Shown here: in pieces, positions 54,439 to 63,535 of the stretch
Position numbering within the stretch: the first letter of the stretch is position 1
How the letters are laid out: each line of letters begins with the position of its first letter
Source: Streptomyces caelestis
Lineage (GTDB): Bacteria > Actinomycetota > Actinomycetes > Streptomycetales > Streptomycetaceae
NCBI RefSeq assembly: GCF_014205255.1
Contig: NZ_JACHNE010000001.1
Location: forward strand, 248,001 to 312,000
Length of the DNA: 64,000 bases
Direction: 5' to 3'
Notes under the pieces: model-generated
What the model saw: the letters and a program-made list of their open reading frames with translations, nothing else
Databases searched by the model: none
Told to the model about the DNA's origin: nothing
Translations under genes and position numbers: made by a program

Positions 54439-55365
54439 GTGCTGACCCTGCTGCGCCGCCGCGCGGTCTCCAGCGTCATCCCGCTGCTCGTGGTGGTCCT
54501 CGGCGTGTTCTTCCTGGCCCGCCTCACCGGCGACCCCGCCAACCTCTACCTGCCGCTGAGCGCGACGCCGGAGATGCGGGCCGAGTTCGCCGCCCGCAAC
54601 GGCCTGGACGACCCGTTGATCAGCCAGTTCGGCGACTATCTCGCCCAGGTCGCCCACCTGGACTTCGGCGAGTCGCTGCGCACCGCCCAGCCGGCCGGCG
54701 AGGCCGTCCTGCGGGCCTTCCCCGCCACCCTTCAGCTCGCCGGCTGGACGATGCTGCTCGCCATCGTGGGCGCCGTGGTCATCGGCAGCCTGGCGGCCTA
54801 CCGCCCCAACTCGGCGACCGACCGGATCGCGAGCTTCCTGTCCTCCACGGCGGCCAGTGTCCCCGACTTCTGGATCGCCATCATGGGCGTGCTGGTCTTC
54901 GCGGTCACGCTGGGCTGGCTGCCCACCTCCGGCACGAGCGGCGCGGCGGCGTGGGTGCTGCCCGTGGCCACGCTGCTGATCCGCCCCTTCGGCGTACTGG
55001 TCCAGGTGGTGCGGGGCGCCATGGTCTCCGCGCTGTCCGCCCCGTACGTGAAGGTGGCCCGCGCCAAGGGGGCCTCCGAGCCCCGGGTGGTCTTCGGGCA
55101 CGCCCTGCGCAACGCGGCCGCACCGGCGCTGACCGTCGCGGGCGATCTGGCCGTGGGGCTGGTCAACGGGGCCGTCGTCGTCGAGACGATCTTCGGCTGG
55201 CCCGGGATCGGCAAGCTCATGATCGACTCGGTGCTCCAGCGCGACTTCGCCGTGCTTCAGGCGGCCGTGCTCCTGACCGCTCTGGCGATCTTCGCTCTCA
55301 ACATCCTGGTGGACCTCTGCCACGGGCTTCTCGACCCGCGGGTACGGCAGCGGGCGGCGGCATGA
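54439..55365 (+). CDS. ABC transporter permease, DppB/OppB type
   Basis: A 308-residue permease with six helices. It has the DppB signature: VVVLGVFFLARLTGDPANLYLP at the N-terminus, the cytoplasmic EAA-loop region YVKVARAKGASEPRVVFGHALRNAAAPAL, and ETIFGWPGIGKLMIDSVLQRD near the end. It starts 13 bases after the binding-protein gene (GAGGAC upstream) and its stop overlaps the next ATG (ATGA). Confidence 0.94.
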   Translation: MLTLLRRRAVSSVIPLLVVVLGVFFLARLTGDPANLYLPLSATPEMRAEFAARNGLDDPLISQFGDYLAQVAHLDFGESLRTAQPAGEAVLRAFPATLQLAGWTMLLAIVGAVVIGSLAAYRPNSATDRIASFLSSTAASVPDFWIAIMGVLVFAVTLGWLPTSGTSGAAAWVLPVATLLIRPFGVLVQVVRGAMVSALSAPYVKVARAKGASEPRVVFGHALRNAAAPALTVAGDLAVGLVNGAVVVETIFGWPGIGKLMIDSVLQRDFAVLQAAVLLTALAIFALNILVDLCHGLLDPRVRQRAAA

Positions 55366-57389
55366 GCCAAGGACGGGACATGATGCGGAAAGCCACATCC
55401 GAGACGGGCGGTGCGACCGTACGGCGCCGGTGGTTCGCCCTGCTGCTCCGCGACCGGTTCGCCTGCGCGGCGGCCCTCGTCCTGGTCCTGGTCGCGCTGT
55501 GCGCCGTCCTGGGACCGCTGCTGGCCGGGGACCTGGCGACCCGTCAGAACCTGCGCGCCCCGGGCCGGCCTCCCTTCAGTCTCGACCACGGCTGGGCCTA
55601 CGTCCTCGGCAGCGACTCCCTCGGCCGGCCCGTCGCCGCGCGGCTGCTGACCGCGGCCGGGACGACGCTGGCCGTGGCGGTGCCCGCCGTGCTGTGCTCG
55701 CTGGCCGTCGGCTCGATGTGGGGCATGTGGGCGGGGTATCACGGCGGTTGGCGCGAGAACGTGTCGCTGCGGGTGGCCGACGTGATCCTCAGCTTCCCCT
55801 CCCTGCTGCTGGCCGTGGTGGTGCTGTACGTCTTCTCGCCGAGTGCGGCGAGCATCGTGCTGGTGCTGGCCGTCGCCCGGATCCCCGTGTACCTGCGCAC
55901 GGCCCGGGCCGAGGCGGCGGAGTTGCGCAGCCGGCTGTTCGTGGACGCGGCCCGTACGTTCGGCACGGGCAGTTGGGCGGCCATCCGGCGGCATGTCGCT
56001 CCGAGTGTGCTGCCGACGCTGCTCACCGTCGCCGCGCTCGACTTCTGCTTCGTGATGCTGGCCGAGTCGTCGCTGAGCTTCCTCGGCATCGGCATCCAGC
56101 CGCCGGACGTCAGCTGGGGGTTGATGGTGGCCCAGGGGCGGCAGGAGTTGCAGAGCGCGTGGTGGATCGCGCTCTTCCCCGGGCTCGCGATCGTCCTGAC
56201 GACCGTCTCGGCGACCGTTCTCGCCTCCTGGGCCCGGATGACGACCGACCCGGGGCAGCGGTGGCGGGAGGGGGTTCGGCGCAGGGGGTGGCGTTCCCGG
56301 TGGTCGCCCAGCGCGAACACGCGCCCGGCGACTCGTGGCTCGGCCGTCGCCGGACCGGACACGGCCGCTGCTCCGGGCGCCAGCCGTCCCGCCGGCACCG
56401 AACCGCCCACGCCGGCCGACGTCCTGGTCGTGGACGACCTGTCCGTCGACGTCCACACCCCGGCCGGGCCCGTCCACGTCGTCCGCCGGGTCGGCTTCTC
56501 CGTGCGGTCGGGCGAGACCCTGGCGCTGCTGGGCGAGTCGGGCTGCGGCAAGAGCATGACCGCGCACGCCGTCGCCGGCCTCCTCGACCCGGTCGCGGAG
56601 GTGGTGGGCGGGCAGGTGCTCCTAGACGGCGAGGACCTGCTCGGGCTCGGAGCACGGGCCAGACGCCGACTGGCCGGCCCCGGCGTTGCCATGGTCTTCC
56701 AGGACGCGCTCAGCGCGCTCAACCCCGTCCTCACGGTCGGCACCCAGCTCGCCGAGCCGTTCGTCATCCATGAGGGCATGTCCCGGCGGGCGGCGAAGGC
56801 CAGGGCGGTGGAGCTGATGGAGCGCGTGGGCATTCCGGAGGCCCGCTCCCGGGCGGACGCGTATCCGCACCAGTTCTCGGGAGGGATGCGTCAGCGCCTG
56901 CTGATCGCCACGGCGGTCGCCCTGCGGCCGAGGGTACTGATCGCAGACGAGCCCACGACGGCACTGGACGTCACCGTCCAGGCGCAGATCATGGACCTCC
57001 TCGGCGAGCTGCGCGGCGAACAGCGGACGGCACTCGTCCTCATCACGCACGACCTCGGGCTCGCCGCCGAGCACGCGGACCGGGTCGCCGTCATGTACGC
57101 GGGGACGGTGGTGGAGACCGGGCCGGTCGCCGAGGTGTTCGGCAAACCCCACCACCCGTACACGCGGGGCCTGTTGGCATCGGTACCGGCCGAGCGGCAC
57201 CGGGGCTCCCGCCTGAACTCCATCCCGGGGAGCCCGCCGGATGCGGGAGCCGTGCCGACCGGCTGTGCCTTCCGTACGCGCTGTCCCATGGCCCGGGAGC
57301 GTTGTGCCACCCACCGTCCGGCGCTGACCGGCACCGGGATCGGCCGGGCCGCCGCCTGCCACTTCGGGAAGGAACTGGCCGATGCCTGA
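55362..57389 (+). CDS. ABC transporter permease fused to an ATP-binding domain (DppC-DppD fusion)
   Basis: A 675-residue fusion. Residues 1-300 are a DppC-type permease: six helices, with DAARTFGTGSWAAIRRHVAP, the EAA-loop, and SLSFLGIGIQPPDVSWG. A 50-residue alanine/arginine-rich linker follows. Residues 350-675 are an OppD/DppD ATPase: Walker A GESGCGKS, signature PHQFSGGMRQR, Walker B LIADEPTTAL, and the C-terminal CAFRTRCP zinc-like tail of peptide transporters. Such permease-ATPase fusions are known in actinobacteria. It overlaps the preceding gene by ATGA; ATG 55380 is an alternative start. It overlaps the next gene by eight bases. Confidence 0.9.
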   Translation: MSQGRDMMRKATSETGGATVRRRWFALLLRDRFACAAALVLVLVALCAVLGPLLAGDLATRQNLRAPGRPPFSLDHGWAYVLGSDSLGRPVAARLLTAAGTTLAVAVPAVLCSLAVGSMWGMWAGYHGGWRENVSLRVADVILSFPSLLLAVVVLYVFSPSAASIVLVLAVARIPVYLRTARAEAAELRSRLFVDAARTFGTGSWAAIRRHVAPSVLPTLLTVAALDFCFVMLAESSLSFLGIGIQPPDVSWGLMVAQGRQELQSAWWIALFPGLAIVLTTVSATVLASWARMTTDPGQRWREGVRRRGWRSRWSPSANTRPATRGSAVAGPDTAAAPGASRPAGTEPPTPADVLVVDDLSVDVHTPAGPVHVVRRVGFSVRSGETLALLGESGCGKSMTAHAVAGLLDPVAEVVGGQVLLDGEDLLGLGARARRRLAGPGVAMVFQDALSALNPVLTVGTQLAEPFVIHEGMSRRAAKARAVELMERVGIPEARSRADAYPHQFSGGMRQRLLIATAVALRPRVLIADEPTTALDVTVQAQIMDLLGELRGEQRTALVLITHDLGLAAEHADRVAVMYAGTVVETGPVAEVFGKPHHPYTRGLLASVPAERHRGSRLNSIPGSPPDAGAVPTGCAFRTRCPMARERCATHRPALTGTGIGRAAACHFGKELADA

Positions 57390-58386
57390 GCACGGGGCGC
57401 TGCTGGAGGCCACCGGGCTGGCCAAGAGCTTCACGGTCCGGCGGACCGTGCGGGGCGGCACCCGGCTGCGGGCGCTGGACGGGGTGGACCTGACCCTGGG
57501 GCGCGGGGAGACCCTCGGTCTCGTCGGCGAGTCCGGCTGCGGCAAGTCCACGCTGGCCAGGGTGCTCCTGCGGCTGGAACGGCCCGACGCGGGCACCGTG
57601 CGGTACGAGGGAGTCGACCCCTTCGCGTTGTCGGGTGCGGAGCTGCTCGCCTGGCGCCGGAAGGTGCAGATGGTGTTCCAGGATCCGTTCGGTTCCCTCA
57701 ACCCCCGTCTGTGCGCGGCGGATCTGATCGGCGAGCCGTGGCTGACCCACCGCGGTCTCGTACCCCCGTCGAAGCGGGCGGCCCGCGTCGCCGAGCTGCT
57801 GGAGATGGTCGGCCTGCGCGCGTCGGACGCGAGCCGTCACCCGCACGAGTTCTCCGGAGGACAGCGGCAGCGGATCGGGATCGCCCGCGCCCTGGCGCTG
57901 GAGCCGGAGGTGATCGTCTGCGACGAACCCGTCTCCGCGCTGGATCTGTCGGTGCAGGCGCAGGTACTCAACCTCCTGTGCGACCTGCGGGACGAGCTGG
58001 GACTGTCGTACGTGTTCATCTCGCACGACCTGTCGGTGGTGCGGCACCTCGCCGACCGGGTCGCCGTGATGTACCTGGGCAAGATCATGGAGACGGGCCC
58101 GACGGAGGAGGTCTACGAGCGGCCACGCCACCCGTACACCGAGGCGCTGCTGTCGGCGGCCCCCTCCTCCCCCGTGGCCGGCGGCGGACGCGAACGGCAG
58201 CGCATCCTGCTCACCGGTGAGATCCCCTCACCGGCCGACCCACCGTCCGGATGCCGGTTCCGGACCCGGTGCCGGCAGGTGCGGGACCTGTGCGCCGAGG
58301 CGGTTCCCGCGCCTCCGCCCCGGGGACCCGTCCACGACGCGGCATGCCACTTCCCTCTGGAGGAGACACCCGTGGTCAGGGCTTGA
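57382..58386 (+). CDS. ABC transporter ATP-binding protein, DppF/OppF type
   Basis: A 334-residue ATPase with Walker A GESGCGKST, Q-loop VFQDPFGSLNPR, signature HEFSGGQRQRIG, Walker B VIVCDEPVSALD, and the CRFRTRCRQVRDLC tail typical of the oligopeptide/dipeptide subfamily. It completes the pair of ATPases of the importer with the fusion upstream. It ends at 58386, 57 bp before a hairpin terminator. Confidence 0.94.
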   Translation: MPEHGALLEATGLAKSFTVRRTVRGGTRLRALDGVDLTLGRGETLGLVGESGCGKSTLARVLLRLERPDAGTVRYEGVDPFALSGAELLAWRRKVQMVFQDPFGSLNPRLCAADLIGEPWLTHRGLVPPSKRAARVAELLEMVGLRASDASRHPHEFSGGQRQRIGIARALALEPEVIVCDEPVSALDLSVQAQVLNLLCDLRDELGLSYVFISHDLSVVRHLADRVAVMYLGKIMETGPTEEVYERPRHPYTEALLSAAPSSPVAGGGRERQRILLTGEIPSPADPPSGCRFRTRCRQVRDLCAEAVPAPPPRGPVHDAACHFPLEETPVVRA

Positions 58387-58442
58387 GCTGCGACTGGTGT
58401 GTCGCGGGATGGAGCCCCACGAGGTCGCCGACGGGTGCGTGG

Positions 58443-58475
58443 AGAGGGGCCCTGCCTCCTCGGCATGGCCCCTCT
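58443..58475. terminator. Hairpin terminator after the ABC transporter operon
   Basis: AGAGGGGCC at 58443-58451 pairs with GGCCCCTCT at 58467-58475, with a 15-base loop, between the converging ABC operon and the CsbD gene. Confidence 0.72.
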
Positions 58476-58489
58476 TCACTCGGCGCTCG

Positions 58490-58663
58490 TCAGTGCTTGA
58501 AAACGTCTTTGGCCTTCTCCTTGGCCTGCCGCGCGTCGCCCTTCGACTGCTTCGTCCGGCCCTCGGCCTCCAGCCGCTCGTTACCCACCGCCCGGCCGAC
58601 CGTCTCCTTGGCCTTTCCCTTGGCCTGCTCGGCTTTCGCCTTGGCCTTCTTGTCTCCCGCCAC
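58490..58663 (-). CDS. CsbD-family stress protein
   Basis: A 57-residue protein starting at GTG 58663 with GGGAGTGAG upstream. It is nearly all lysine, alanine, glutamate and glutamine, with AEQAKGKAKETVGRAVGN and SKGDARQAKEKAKDVF, the CsbD consensus. CsbD proteins belong to general-stress regulons; their function is unknown. It points away from the next, decayed genes. Confidence 0.9.
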   Translation of the reverse strand: MAGDKKAKAKAEQAKGKAKETVGRAVGNERLEAEGRTKQSKGDARQAKEKAKDVFKH

Positions 58664-58774
58664 GATTCGCTCACTCCCAGCCGTGTCCGACGTCGGGGTC
58701 ACGGTCCGGGTAGCCTCTGAGCACCAGTCCAAACATGCCGGGCGGGCCCGGGCATCAGACGGCCAGGCGCTCGG

Positions 58775-59005
58775 CGACTGGTGAGCTCCGGAACGATGAA
58801 GTGGAGGTCCATGCCGAGGGTCGGCAAGGACCGCCGTCAGGTAGGTCTGGACGTACTCGTATCCCTCGCGGGGCGTGCCCGGCGCGTAGGAGCCGCCACG
58901 GCTGGCGACGATGGTGACCGGGATGCCCTTGGCCGACTGCGTCTCGCCCGCCGTGCGGCCCATCAGGACGACGTGGTCCGGCCAGGCCTTCAGGGTCGAC
59001 GGGAT
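58775..59005 (-). pseudogene. Azoreductase (AzoR)/FMN reductase remnant
   Basis: The minus strand keeps IPSTLKAWPDHVVLMG, then KGIPVTIVASRGGSYAPGTP and EYVQTYLTAVL, which matches the second half of FMN-dependent NADH-azoreductases. A frameshift follows, after which MDLHFIVPELT matches the family's downstream region. The first half (FMN-binding N-terminus) is absent; at 59005 the sequence switches to the membrane fragment. Confidence 0.7.
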
Positions 59006-59269
59006 CGATGCACCTTCCTGGCGCTCGCGCTCGTCGGCCTGTCCGTCGGCGGCCTGCGCGCCGGGCTGATCCGGCCGTGGCACGGCAGGTGGGGGCTGGT
59101 GGCGGCGGCGTTGCTGTTCGGTTCGGCCGTGCTCGCCCCGCTGGTCATCGACCACACCGGCCCGCTCGGTCTGCTCGGCCTCGTCGGCTGGCTGATGTGG
59201 GTGGTGTGGATCGTCGTGTACGGCGTCGTCCTGATGCGTCGGGCACCGCGGTCGCCAACGGCACGTTGA
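59006..59269 (+). pseudogene. C-terminal fragment of an unidentified membrane protein
   Basis: Plus-strand sequence from about 59006 reads RCTFLALALVGLSVGG, HGRWGLVAAALLFGSAVLAPL and GWLMWVVWIVVYGVVLMRRA to a stop at 59269: three hydrophobic helices ending in a basic tail. It has no start of its own and joins the azoreductase remnant in opposite orientation, so it is the 3' end of a truncated gene. Confidence 0.6.
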
Positions 59270-59315
59270 GCGGCGGCCGTTCGGTCCCTGTGGTCCAGTC
59301 GGGTTGGCTGACGCG

Positions 59316-60998
59316 TCAGTGGCAGCACCCGTCAGCCGGCTCGGGACCGGACGCCGTGTTCAGGCGGCAGAAGCAGGACGCCTGGATCGGGACGTCGGCC
59401 AGTGCGGTCGCCATCTTGAGCTGCTGGGTCACGAGAGCCGCCTCGGCGGTCTTGCCCGCCCGGAGCAGGCACTCGTGGAAGCCGTGCAGGGACCAGACGT
59501 TGCCGGGGTGCTGGAGAGGGCGGGGCAGGGTGGCGTCGAGGCCGAGGTCCGCGCGGTAGACCGCCTCGGCCTCCGCCACCCGGCCCTGTTCCAGCAGCAG
59601 GGCCCCGTAGGCGTGGCGGGTGGGCTGCATCCAGCCCCAGGGCTCGTCGTAGGGAAGGTTGTCGTCCAGCTCGATGGAGCGTTCCAGGGCTGCGAAGGCG
59701 AGGTCGTGGTTGCCCTTGCGGTATGCGAGCTCTCCGTCCAGCATGGCCGCCGCGACGGCGAGGATGTCGCGACAGGTGTTGTTGAACAGCGTCCGCGACT
59801 CGGGCACCCGGCGCACCGCCGCGCGGAAGAGCTCGCGCTCGGCCTCCGCCCGGTCGACCTCCCCGGTGGCCGAGAGGGCGACGCCCCGGGCGTAGTGCCG
59901 CATGGCGGTGGTCACCACGTACAGCTCCTGGTCGGCGGGGGCCGGCAGGGCGAGGATGTCGGCCCAGCGGCCGAAGCGGATCAGTACGTGGACGCGCATG
60001 GCCAGGAAGCCCTCGAGCCAGTCGGCCATCGGGGGGCTCTGCACACGGAGCAGCTCTTCGGGGATGGCGGCTTCCAGCTCGGCGGCGGTGTCGAGGGCGA
60101 CCTGTGCCTGGCCGAGGAACATGGCCCCATAGATCTTGAAGTGGTAGTTGTGCGCCCGGTAGAGGGTGTAGAAGTTCATCGCGCCGGCTTGCCGGTGGTA
60201 CTTCTCGTCGGCGGCGATCGCGGCGCTGTTGGCCGCGACGACCTGGCGGTAGTCCCCGCACAGGACGTCGAGGTGCGAGGGCATGTGGAGCAGGTGCCCG
60301 GCGTCGGGGACGATGCCGCGCAGCCGGTCGGCGACGGTGAGGGCCTGCTCCGGTGTCGGGGACATCTCCATCAGGTGGATGTACAGGTGCAGAACCCCGG
60401 GGTGCCGAGCGCCGGCGTCGGTCCCGAGCGCGCCTTCCAGCACGGCCTTGGCCTCCGAGGTCCGTGCGCCCTCGGCCGGCTGACCGGTGGCCAGGTCCCA
60501 CAGCTGCCACGGAGTGAGGTTCATCAGGGCGTCGGCGTGCAGGGTGGCGATGTCCGGGTCGCCGGGCGCCAGTTCGTAGACCGCGCGCATCGCGTTCGCG
60601 TAGGGCTCGTTCCACACCGAGCAGTCCTCGACGGCCTCCGGCTGCGGGTAGCGGGCCCGCAGCGCGCCGACGAGGGCCTGTTCCACCGGTGTGGCGTTCA
60701 CGGCTTTGTCGTGGGCCCGTTCGATCGCGTTATGCGTGCGTTCGACGGTCCGCACCAACTCGTCGTCGTCGAAGAATTCCCAGGGCTTGTTGTAGTTCGG
60801 GCCGAGCGCGTAGGCGATACCCCAGTACGCCATCGCGCACTCCGGGTCCGCCTCGGCGGCCTTTTCGAAACAGGCGACGGCTTCCCCGTGGTGGAAGGCG
60901 TACGTCCATACCAGGCCGCGGTCGAACCAGAGTTGGGCCTCGGCGGAGGACGTGGTGACGGGACGGCCGTGCGTGCCGAGGTCGTAATAGTCGCCCAT
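59316..60998 (-). CDS. TPR-repeat protein
   Basis: A 560-residue soluble protein with TPR-like helices over its whole length: GEAVACFEKAAEADPECAMA near residue 38, VEQALVGALRARYP, and AFAALERSIELDDNLPYDEP near 460, plus a HPGVLHLYIHLMEMSPTPEQ region with several histidines in the middle. A C-terminal CFCR/CCH cysteine cluster could bind metal. ATG 60998 follows CCAGGAGAAACCC. Similar proteins occur in many bacteria without a defined role. The gene is alone, divergent from the decayed 61.0-61.5 kb stretch. Confidence 0.8.
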   Translation of the reverse strand: MGDYYDLGTHGRPVTTSSAEAQLWFDRGLVWTYAFHHGEAVACFEKAAEADPECAMAYWGIAYALGPNYNKPWEFFDDDELVRTVERTHNAIERAHDKAVNATPVEQALVGALRARYPQPEAVEDCSVWNEPYANAMRAVYELAPGDPDIATLHADALMNLTPWQLWDLATGQPAEGARTSEAKAVLEGALGTDAGARHPGVLHLYIHLMEMSPTPEQALTVADRLRGIVPDAGHLLHMPSHLDVLCGDYRQVVAANSAAIAADEKYHRQAGAMNFYTLYRAHNYHFKIYGAMFLGQAQVALDTAAELEAAIPEELLRVQSPPMADWLEGFLAMRVHVLIRFGRWADILALPAPADQELYVVTTAMRHYARGVALSATGEVDRAEAERELFRAAVRRVPESRTLFNNTCRDILAVAAAMLDGELAYRKGNHDLAFAALERSIELDDNLPYDEPWGWMQPTRHAYGALLLEQGRVAEAEAVYRADLGLDATLPRPLQHPGNVWSLHGFHECLLRAGKTAEAALVTQQLKMATALADVPIQASCFCRLNTASGPEPADGCCH

Positions 60999-61484
60999 GG
61001 GTTTCTCCTGGGAAAGCGTCCGTGAGCCGTGAGAATAGCGGGTGCGGACACGCCCTCGATCACCGACGAGTTCTCGTATTTCCAGATTAGCGGGTTCGGA
61101 ATTCGATAAGGTGCGCCGATCGCCGCTTCCCGCGTACTGGATACCGAGGCTCTCGTCCCGGCCGGACCGGAAGACGGACGCGTGCTTCGACCGGCTTCTC
61201 GACAAGGCGCTGGATCAAGCCCGTCGACTACCGGCTCGACGTTCCCGACGTGGCGGTTCCTGTGTCACGTCGCCGACCGGGCGGAGGTGTCCTGCACGGC
61301 ACGGGCGATCCGCGGCGTGTCCCGTACCGGTGGAGCCGCTCGCCCGGCTCGTCGTACGTCCCCGGCGACTTCCCCTTCCTCGATCAGGTGCACGCGCACG
61401 ACGACGACGTGCTCACAGCGCGCGCCACCACCGATCCCGGTGGTTTCCCTGGTTCGAGGAGCCTGACCGGGCATCTTTGAGAAC
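60999..61484. other. Gene-free stretch before the beta-glucosidase
   Basis: The first 130 bases are AT-richer and should carry the TPR gene promoter. The rest has open frames on both strands but no match I can name and no ribosome-binding site. A CACCACCGATCCCGGTGGT inverted repeat lies at about 61425-61446. Confidence 0.5.
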
Positions 61485-62864
61485 ATGACTGACTTCCCGA
61501 GCTTTCCACCCGGCTTCGTGTTCGGGGCCGCGACCGCCTCGTACCAGATCGAGGGGGCGGCGCACGAGGACGGACGCGGACCGTCCATCTGGGACACCTA
61601 CAGCCACACCCCAGGCCTGGTGGCGAACGGCGACACCGGTGACGTCGCCTGCGACCACTACCACCGCTATCCGCAGGACGTGGCACTGCTACGGGAACTG
61701 GGGGTGGACTCCTACCGGTTCTCGATCGCCTGGCCACGCATCGTCCCGGACCGCTCCGGCCCGGTGAACCCCAAGGGGCTGGACTTCTACGCGCGGCTGG
61801 TCGACGAACTGCTGGCGGCCGGCATCGAGCCCGCCGCCACGCTCTACCACTGGGATCTGCCGCAGGCCCTGGAGGACGGTGGCGGCTGGCGAGTGCGGGA
61901 GACCGCCGAGCGGTTCGCCGAGTACGCGGCCGTCGTCGCCGGGCACCTGGGCGACCGGGTGCCGCGCTGGATCACCCTCAACGAGCCGTGGTGCAGCGCC
62001 TTCCTCGGCTACTCCGTCGGCCGGCACGCCCCGGGCGCCCGCGAGGGCCGGGGCGCGCTGGCCGCCGCCCATCACCTGCTGGTCGGGCACGGCCTGGCCG
62101 TGCGGGCGTTGCGGGCGGCCGGCGTACGCGAGGTGGGCATCACCCTCAACCTCGACCACAACCTCCCCGCCACCGACTCCCCCGCCGACCGGGCGGCCGT
62201 CCCCCGTGCCGACACGCAGCACAACCTGGTGTGGACCGAGCCGATCCTGGCGGGCCGCTACCCGGCCACCGAGGAGGACACCTGGGGCGAGCTGATCACC
62301 GGCCAGGACTTCCGGCGGGACGGCGACCTGGAGCTGATCTCCCAGCCGCTGGACTTCCTCGGCATCAACTACTACCGGCCGACCGTCGTGGCCGACGCCC
62401 CGTACCGCGAGAGCGACCCGGCGAAGCGGGTGGCAACCGACAACCGGTACGCGGAGGTGCCCATGCCCGGCGTGCGGCGCACCGCCATGGGCTGGGCCGT
62501 GGCACCCCACACCTTCACCGATCTGCTCGTGGGGCTCAAGGAGCGGTACGGCGCCGCCCTGCCGCCCCTCCACATCACCGAGAACGGCTCAGCGGAGGAC
62601 GACGAGGTGAGCCCCGACGGCGCCGTCCACGACAGCTACCGGGTCGCCTACCTGCGCGACCATCTCACCGCGCTGCGAGCCGCCATGGACGCCGGCGTGG
62701 ACGTCCGCGGCTACTACGTGTGGTCCCTCCTCGACAACTTCGAGTGGGCCTTCGGCTACGACAAGCGCTTCGGGATCGTCCGCGTCGACTACGCCACGCA
62801 GCAGCGGACTCCGAAGGACAGCTACCACTGGTACCGGGCCCTGATCGCCTCACAGCCGCGCTGA
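61485..62864 (+). CDS. GH1 beta-glucosidase
   Basis: A 459-residue family 1 glycosidase, a TIM barrel. The N-terminal [16 protein letters not shown] carries the GH1 signature. The acid/base is Glu167 in TLNEP and the nucleophile is Glu366 in ITENG. Other substrate-binding motifs are [11 protein letters not shown] and [18 protein letters not shown]. There is no signal peptide, so it acts on imported beta-glucosides such as cellobiose. ATG 61485 has a weak upstream GAG. No LacI-type operator is obvious in the adjoining 100 bp. Confidence 0.95.
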   Translation: MTDFPSFPPGFVFGAATASYQIEGAAHEDGRGPSIWDTYSHTPGLVANGDTGDVACDHYHRYPQDVALLRELGVDSYRFSIAWPRIVPDRSGPVNPKGLDFYARLVDELLAAGIEPAATLYHWDLPQALEDGGGWRVRETAERFAEYAAVVAGHLGDRVPRWITLNEPWCSAFLGYSVGRHAPGAREGRGALAAAHHLLVGHGLAVRALRAAGVREVGITLNLDHNLPATDSPADRAAVPRADTQHNLVWTEPILAGRYPATEEDTWGELITGQDFRRDGDLELISQPLDFLGINYYRPTVVADAPYRESDPAKRVATDNRYAEVPMPGVRRTAMGWAVAPHTFTDLLVGLKERYGAALPPLHITENGSAEDDEVSPDGAVHDSYRVAYLRDHLTALRAAMDAGVDVRGYYVWSLLDNFEWAFGYDKRFGIVRVDYATQQRTPKDSYHWYRALIASQPR

Positions 62865-63330
62865 CGGCCCGGTCAGGAGCTGCGGTGCCAGGGCCCTGAT
62901 CATGGTGTTGGACCAGCGGAGCTGCCGGAGCGTCTGCGGGTGGCAGTCGGTGACCAGCGCCAGGAGCCGCTCGTCCAGGGTGGCCTGCGCCGCCTGGGCG
63001 AGCATCTCCCCAGTCGACGCGCCCGGCGCGGATGATCTCGTGCAGCAGCGCGTTGAGCCGCCGGGCTGCCCGTCGCAGCCGAAGGTCTCCTTGAGCGCCT
63101 CGGCGGCGGTCGCCGTTCACAGGGCGGGTGTTGCCGTCCAGGTGGTTGGTGCCGATGCCGGCGCGCGCCAGGACGGCCGGCGTGTCCGGTCCATGGCGGT
63201 GTGCCAGTCGGACTCCACCAGCCGGCCGTTCTCACGGACCAGGGGCTTGGTGAGCCGCTCCGCAGAGGCGTTGGCCTGCCGGCCGTCCATCGCGTCGCCG
63301 TTGGAGTGCGGCAGCGAGGCGGACTGCCGG
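62850..63330 (-). pseudogene. Molybdopterin oxidoreductase remnants plus an unidentified 3' end
   Basis: Across three minus-strand frames similarity to a nitrate-reductase-type molybdopterin oxidoreductase can be followed: ERLTKPLVRENGRLVESDW (about 63200-63260), then VLARAGIGTNHLDGNTR and ATAAEALKETFGCDGQPG (about 63065-63175), with a deletion of about 40 residues between the first two. The rest of the large enzyme is missing. From about 63005 a different open segment, MLAQAAQATLDERLLALV, then QLRWSNTMIRALAPQLL, runs to a stop at 62850 and overlaps the beta-glucosidase end by 15 bp; I cannot name it. Confidence 0.62.
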
Positions 63331-63535
63331 CGAGTACCGCACCGTGACCACCGAAGCCTGCGGTGACACCGAGTACACGAGAGTGGCACAGGGCGCACAC
63401 CGCGTCGCGGGACGATCATCCGGTCGTTCGATCGCGGGCACCTTCGCCACTGGACTGGCAGCCCCCAACTCCCGCTCCCTAAGATGTACTTCCCGTCCAG
63501 CCCGTCCATTGGCGCGGCACCACGCAGGGGGAACG
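63331..63535. other. Intergenic region before the methyltransferase
   Basis: Nothing coding recognised. It should contain the promoter of the methyltransferase; AGGGGGA sits at 63526-63532 as its ribosome-binding site. Confidence 0.5.

Noticed and set aside
61140-61480. Possible gene before the beta-glucosidase (plus strand, ending near 61480)
   Set aside because: No start signal and no recognisable family in any frame; it overlaps the region needed for the beta-glucosidase leader.
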